A DNA stretch of 6,944 bases from a bacterium. GTDB lineage: Bacteria > Spirochaetota > Spirochaetia > JABEVK01. Below are positions 5,566-6,944 of this stretch, in pieces. The notes below the pieces were generated by a model. That model was not told the DNA's origin. It saw only the letters and a list, made by a program, of their open reading frames with translations, and ran no database searches. The stretch is taken from contig JAJXWL010000100.1 of assembly GCA_021781625.1 (NCBI GenBank), positions 1 through 6,944 on the forward strand, read 5' to 3'. The number at the start of each line of letters is the position of its first letter. The first letter of the stretch is position 1. A program made the translations under genes and the position numbers.

Positions 5566-6399
5566 CTAAGCCTTCCTAGATCTTAACATTTTTTTTAGAC
5601 GCTTTTTAAAAGTATAAATTAGTCGATTTATGGATAGTTTGTCATTCCAGTGTGAAACCTTATATTTACTATAGATATCATCTTTCTCTTCACGAGCATG
5701 ACAAAATAAAACATTTTCCGATTCATGAAAGTCTAAGATTGAAATACTTTCTTTTCCATGCATTTGAAAAAGTTTTACATCGATTTTTTCTTCATTTCTA
5801 ATATCATCTATATTATTTCTTTTACGTCCCAATATTGATTCAAAACATGCGTCTGTAAAAGAAATAGGTCCTGTGGTTTTTAAAACTCGTGCAAAATTTT
5901 CTAGTTTTTTAAATTGAGGATCAGCTATTCTTGAAAGAGCTAAATTTAATGCTGATTTAAGTATTCTATTATTAGGTTTGGCTAGTAACAAATGCTGTCC
6001 AAAATTATTAGGTGGATTGTTATCGACACATAATAAAATTTCTGAATTTGGATTTTCGACCCATGAATCTATTGGTTTTAAACATTTTACGTCTAAGTCA
6101 GTATACAGGCCACCTTCATTAATGAGAATAATTAGTCGCCAAATATCAACTTTGGATGCCATTCTTTCAATTTTCATGAAGGCTTTAAATTGGTCTTCAT
6201 TTATATTCTCACGAACATAATTAATCATATTATGATCATCATAGAAACGTATATTCCAATTTGGATTTTTTATCTTCCATGATTTAAAACTTGACCATTC
6301 GTTTAAGGCTTCTTTATATTTAAAGGAGCAAAATATATTTTGTGGCCAGTGAGAAGATTTGTTGTTTTCTATTTCAGATTCTTTTTCGTTTTTAATCAT
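5566..6399 (-). CDS. DXD-motif glycosyltransferase (Gly_transf_sug, GT32-like)
   Basis: The 277-aa protein resembles the Gly_transf_sug family, which includes capsule and LPS hexosyltransferases and yeast Och1-like enzymes. The diagnostic block is ERMASKVDIWRLIIL (78-92) then EGGLYTDLDVKCLKPID (95-111): D85, R88, GG at 96-97 and the metal-binding DxD at D101 and D103. TTGP (175-178) and a C-terminal SHW (249-251) also fit the family. The usual N-terminal IPKxIHQ strand is not recognisable; WPQNIFCSF (18-26) stands in its place, so the first strand is divergent. There is no signal peptide; the C-terminus is strongly basic (KKRLKKMLRSRK, 265-276), which could hold it at the membrane. The ATG at 6399 has no good ribosome-binding site. 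The gene is very A+T-rich compared with those downstream, suggesting recent transfer. The substrate is unknown. Confidence 0.88.
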   Translation of the reverse strand: MIKNEKESEIENNKSSHWPQNIFCSFKYKEALNEWSSFKSWKIKNPNWNIRFYDDHNMINYVRENINEDQFKAFMKIERMASKVDIWRLIILINEGGLYTDLDVKCLKPIDSWVENPNSEILLCVDNNPPNNFGQHLLLAKPNNRILKSALNLALSRIADPQFKKLENFARVLKTTGPISFTDACFESILGRKRNNIDDIRNEEKIDVKLFQMHGKESISILDFHESENVLFCHAREEKDDIYSKYKVSHWNDKLSINRLIYTFKKRLKKMLRSRKA

Positions 6400-6680
6400 A
6401 ATTTTGTCTGAATTTTAATTTATTTTATAATAAATAAGTTCAAATATAAAATAATAATTTTATACAATTTATTGAAATGAATATAAAATATATATTTTGT
6501 AATTTCCAAGTAATAAGCAAATATCTAACTTTATCACCTTTTGAGTCTACTTCCTAAAATTTAATGAATTACATTAACGTTTTAAAAAAGTTCAAAAACC
6601 ATGAAAATAACGTATTAATTATATCAAAATATCGCTGAATAATATTCTCTTGTCAATGCATTATATTGATGATGAAAATT
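6400..6680. other. AT-rich intergenic region, no gene seen
   Basis: This 281-bp gap between two minus-strand genes is extremely A+T-rich, with stops in all frames and no convincing small ORF, tRNA or terminator hairpin. It contains one plausible promoter (6618-6656) and several low-complexity TA-rich runs. It probably marks the junction between a moderate-G+C block on the right and the A+T-rich glycosyltransferase on the left. Confidence 0.6.
6618..6626 (-). promoter_or_regulatory. Candidate extended -10 promoter
   Basis: The minus strand reads TGATATAAT, a perfect extended -10 (TGnTATAAT). A perfect TTGACA occurs upstream at 6656-6651, but 27 nt from this -10, too far to pair with it. At 17 nt from TTGACA there is a weaker GATATT. 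Either could start a transcript for the glycosyltransferase at 6399 with a leader of over 200 nt. In DNA this A+T-rich, chance matches are likely. Confidence 0.3.
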
Positions 6681-6944
6681 TTACCATCCAAATAAAGATT
6701 TTAAAAGTCGGTAACATTTCCGGGCAAAGGCAATCAGTTTGCCTTTGAGGCGAATTCCTGGATGAAAGCGATTCTGTGAACGGGGTGTTTCTTCACTTAA
6801 AAATCGGCGTAAATCTGGTAGACTATTTTGCCAATTGTTCCAACCTTCTTCAGCTCTTGTTCGGGCTCTTTTCCCAAGCTCAAAGATATTGGACCAGTCT
6901 AGAGGCTGGGGATGGTCAGGGTCATACAACAAACCGTCAACACC
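6681..6944 (-). CDS. C-terminal 87 residues of a possible GT4-type glycosyltransferase
   Basis: The frame is open to the right edge, so the gene begins outside the window; an internal TTG at 6932 should not be taken as its start. The visible part opens with GVDGLLYDPDHP, which resembles the donor-binding loop of GT4 enzymes (usually an xGxxGLL-acidic-P pattern). FELGKRARTRAEEGW then resembles the helix that normally follows it. The segment between these is shorter than usual for GT4, so the assignment is tentative. The last 25 residues are basic and amphipathic (RLKGKL, ARKCYRLLKSLFGW) and could bind the membrane surface. It lies upstream of the glycan genes on the same strand, separated by 281 bp. 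Composition is moderate, unlike the A+T-rich neighbour. Confidence 0.5.
   Translation of the reverse strand, partial: GVDGLLYDPDHPQPLDWSNIFELGKRARTRAEEGWNNWQNSLPDLRRFLSEETPRSQNRFHPGIRLKGKLIAFARKCYRLLKSLFGW

Noticed and set aside
6418..6435. TTATTT...AAATAA inverted repeat as a terminator
   Set aside because: It is made only of A and T in low-complexity DNA, far from the upstream stop codon, and would form a very weak stem.
1..6944. CRISPR array, tRNA, rRNA, transposase or integrase remnants
   Set aside because: No regularly spaced repeats, clover-leaf pattern, terminal inverted repeats or recombinase motifs were found on either strand.

Overview
This is a bacterial surface-glycan locus. Every recognisable gene lies on the minus strand, so it reads from high to low coordinates. 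Reading order: the tail of a protein that may be a GT4-type glycosyltransferase (6944-6681); an AT-rich gap with a possible promoter (6680-6400); a DXD-motif glycosyltransferase of the Gly_transf_sug/GT32-like type (6399-5566); a nucleotidyltransferase plus HEPN pair of the MntA/HepT toxin-antitoxin type (5551-4776); a GT2 glycosyltransferase (4749-3958); two divergent AAA_14/DUF4143-type ATPases (3900-2752 and 2697-1483); a UDP-glucuronate decarboxylase, i.e. UDP-xylose synthase (1452-514); and a GNT-I/GT2-like glycosyltransferase that runs off the left edge (500-1).

The host cannot be named from this window. The gene types fit a bacterium with a complex capsule, exopolysaccharide or lipopolysaccharide. 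Base composition is patchy. The decarboxylase is about 55% G+C in a sampled stretch and the ATPases and GT2 gene look intermediate. The glycosyltransferases at 1-500 and 5566-6399, and the gap at 6400-6680, are strikingly A+T-rich. This points to a locus assembled by successive acquisitions, which is common for polysaccharide clusters.

The metabolic logic is partial. The decarboxylase makes UDP-xylose, and four actual or likely glycosyltransferases could build a xylose-containing glycan. No polymerase, flippase, transporter or UDP-glucose dehydrogenase is in view. Between the sugar genes sit two modules of another kind: the MNT/HEPN pair, coupled by a TTGA stop/start overlap, and the two ATPases. 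These look like addiction, defence or regulatory cargo carried within the glycan operon.

The most notable non-coding signal is the 57-bp gap before the first ATPase gene. It has a TTGACA -35 box, a plausible -10, and two related dyad-symmetric sites whose centres are 31 bp apart. One covers the -35 box; the other covers the expected transcription start and contains the ribosome-binding site. This looks like a repressor-controlled promoter, so the ATPase gene is probably regulated separately from the glycan genes. It also argues that the ATPase starts at the ATG at 3900, not at an upstream in-frame TTG that is itself part of the -35 box.
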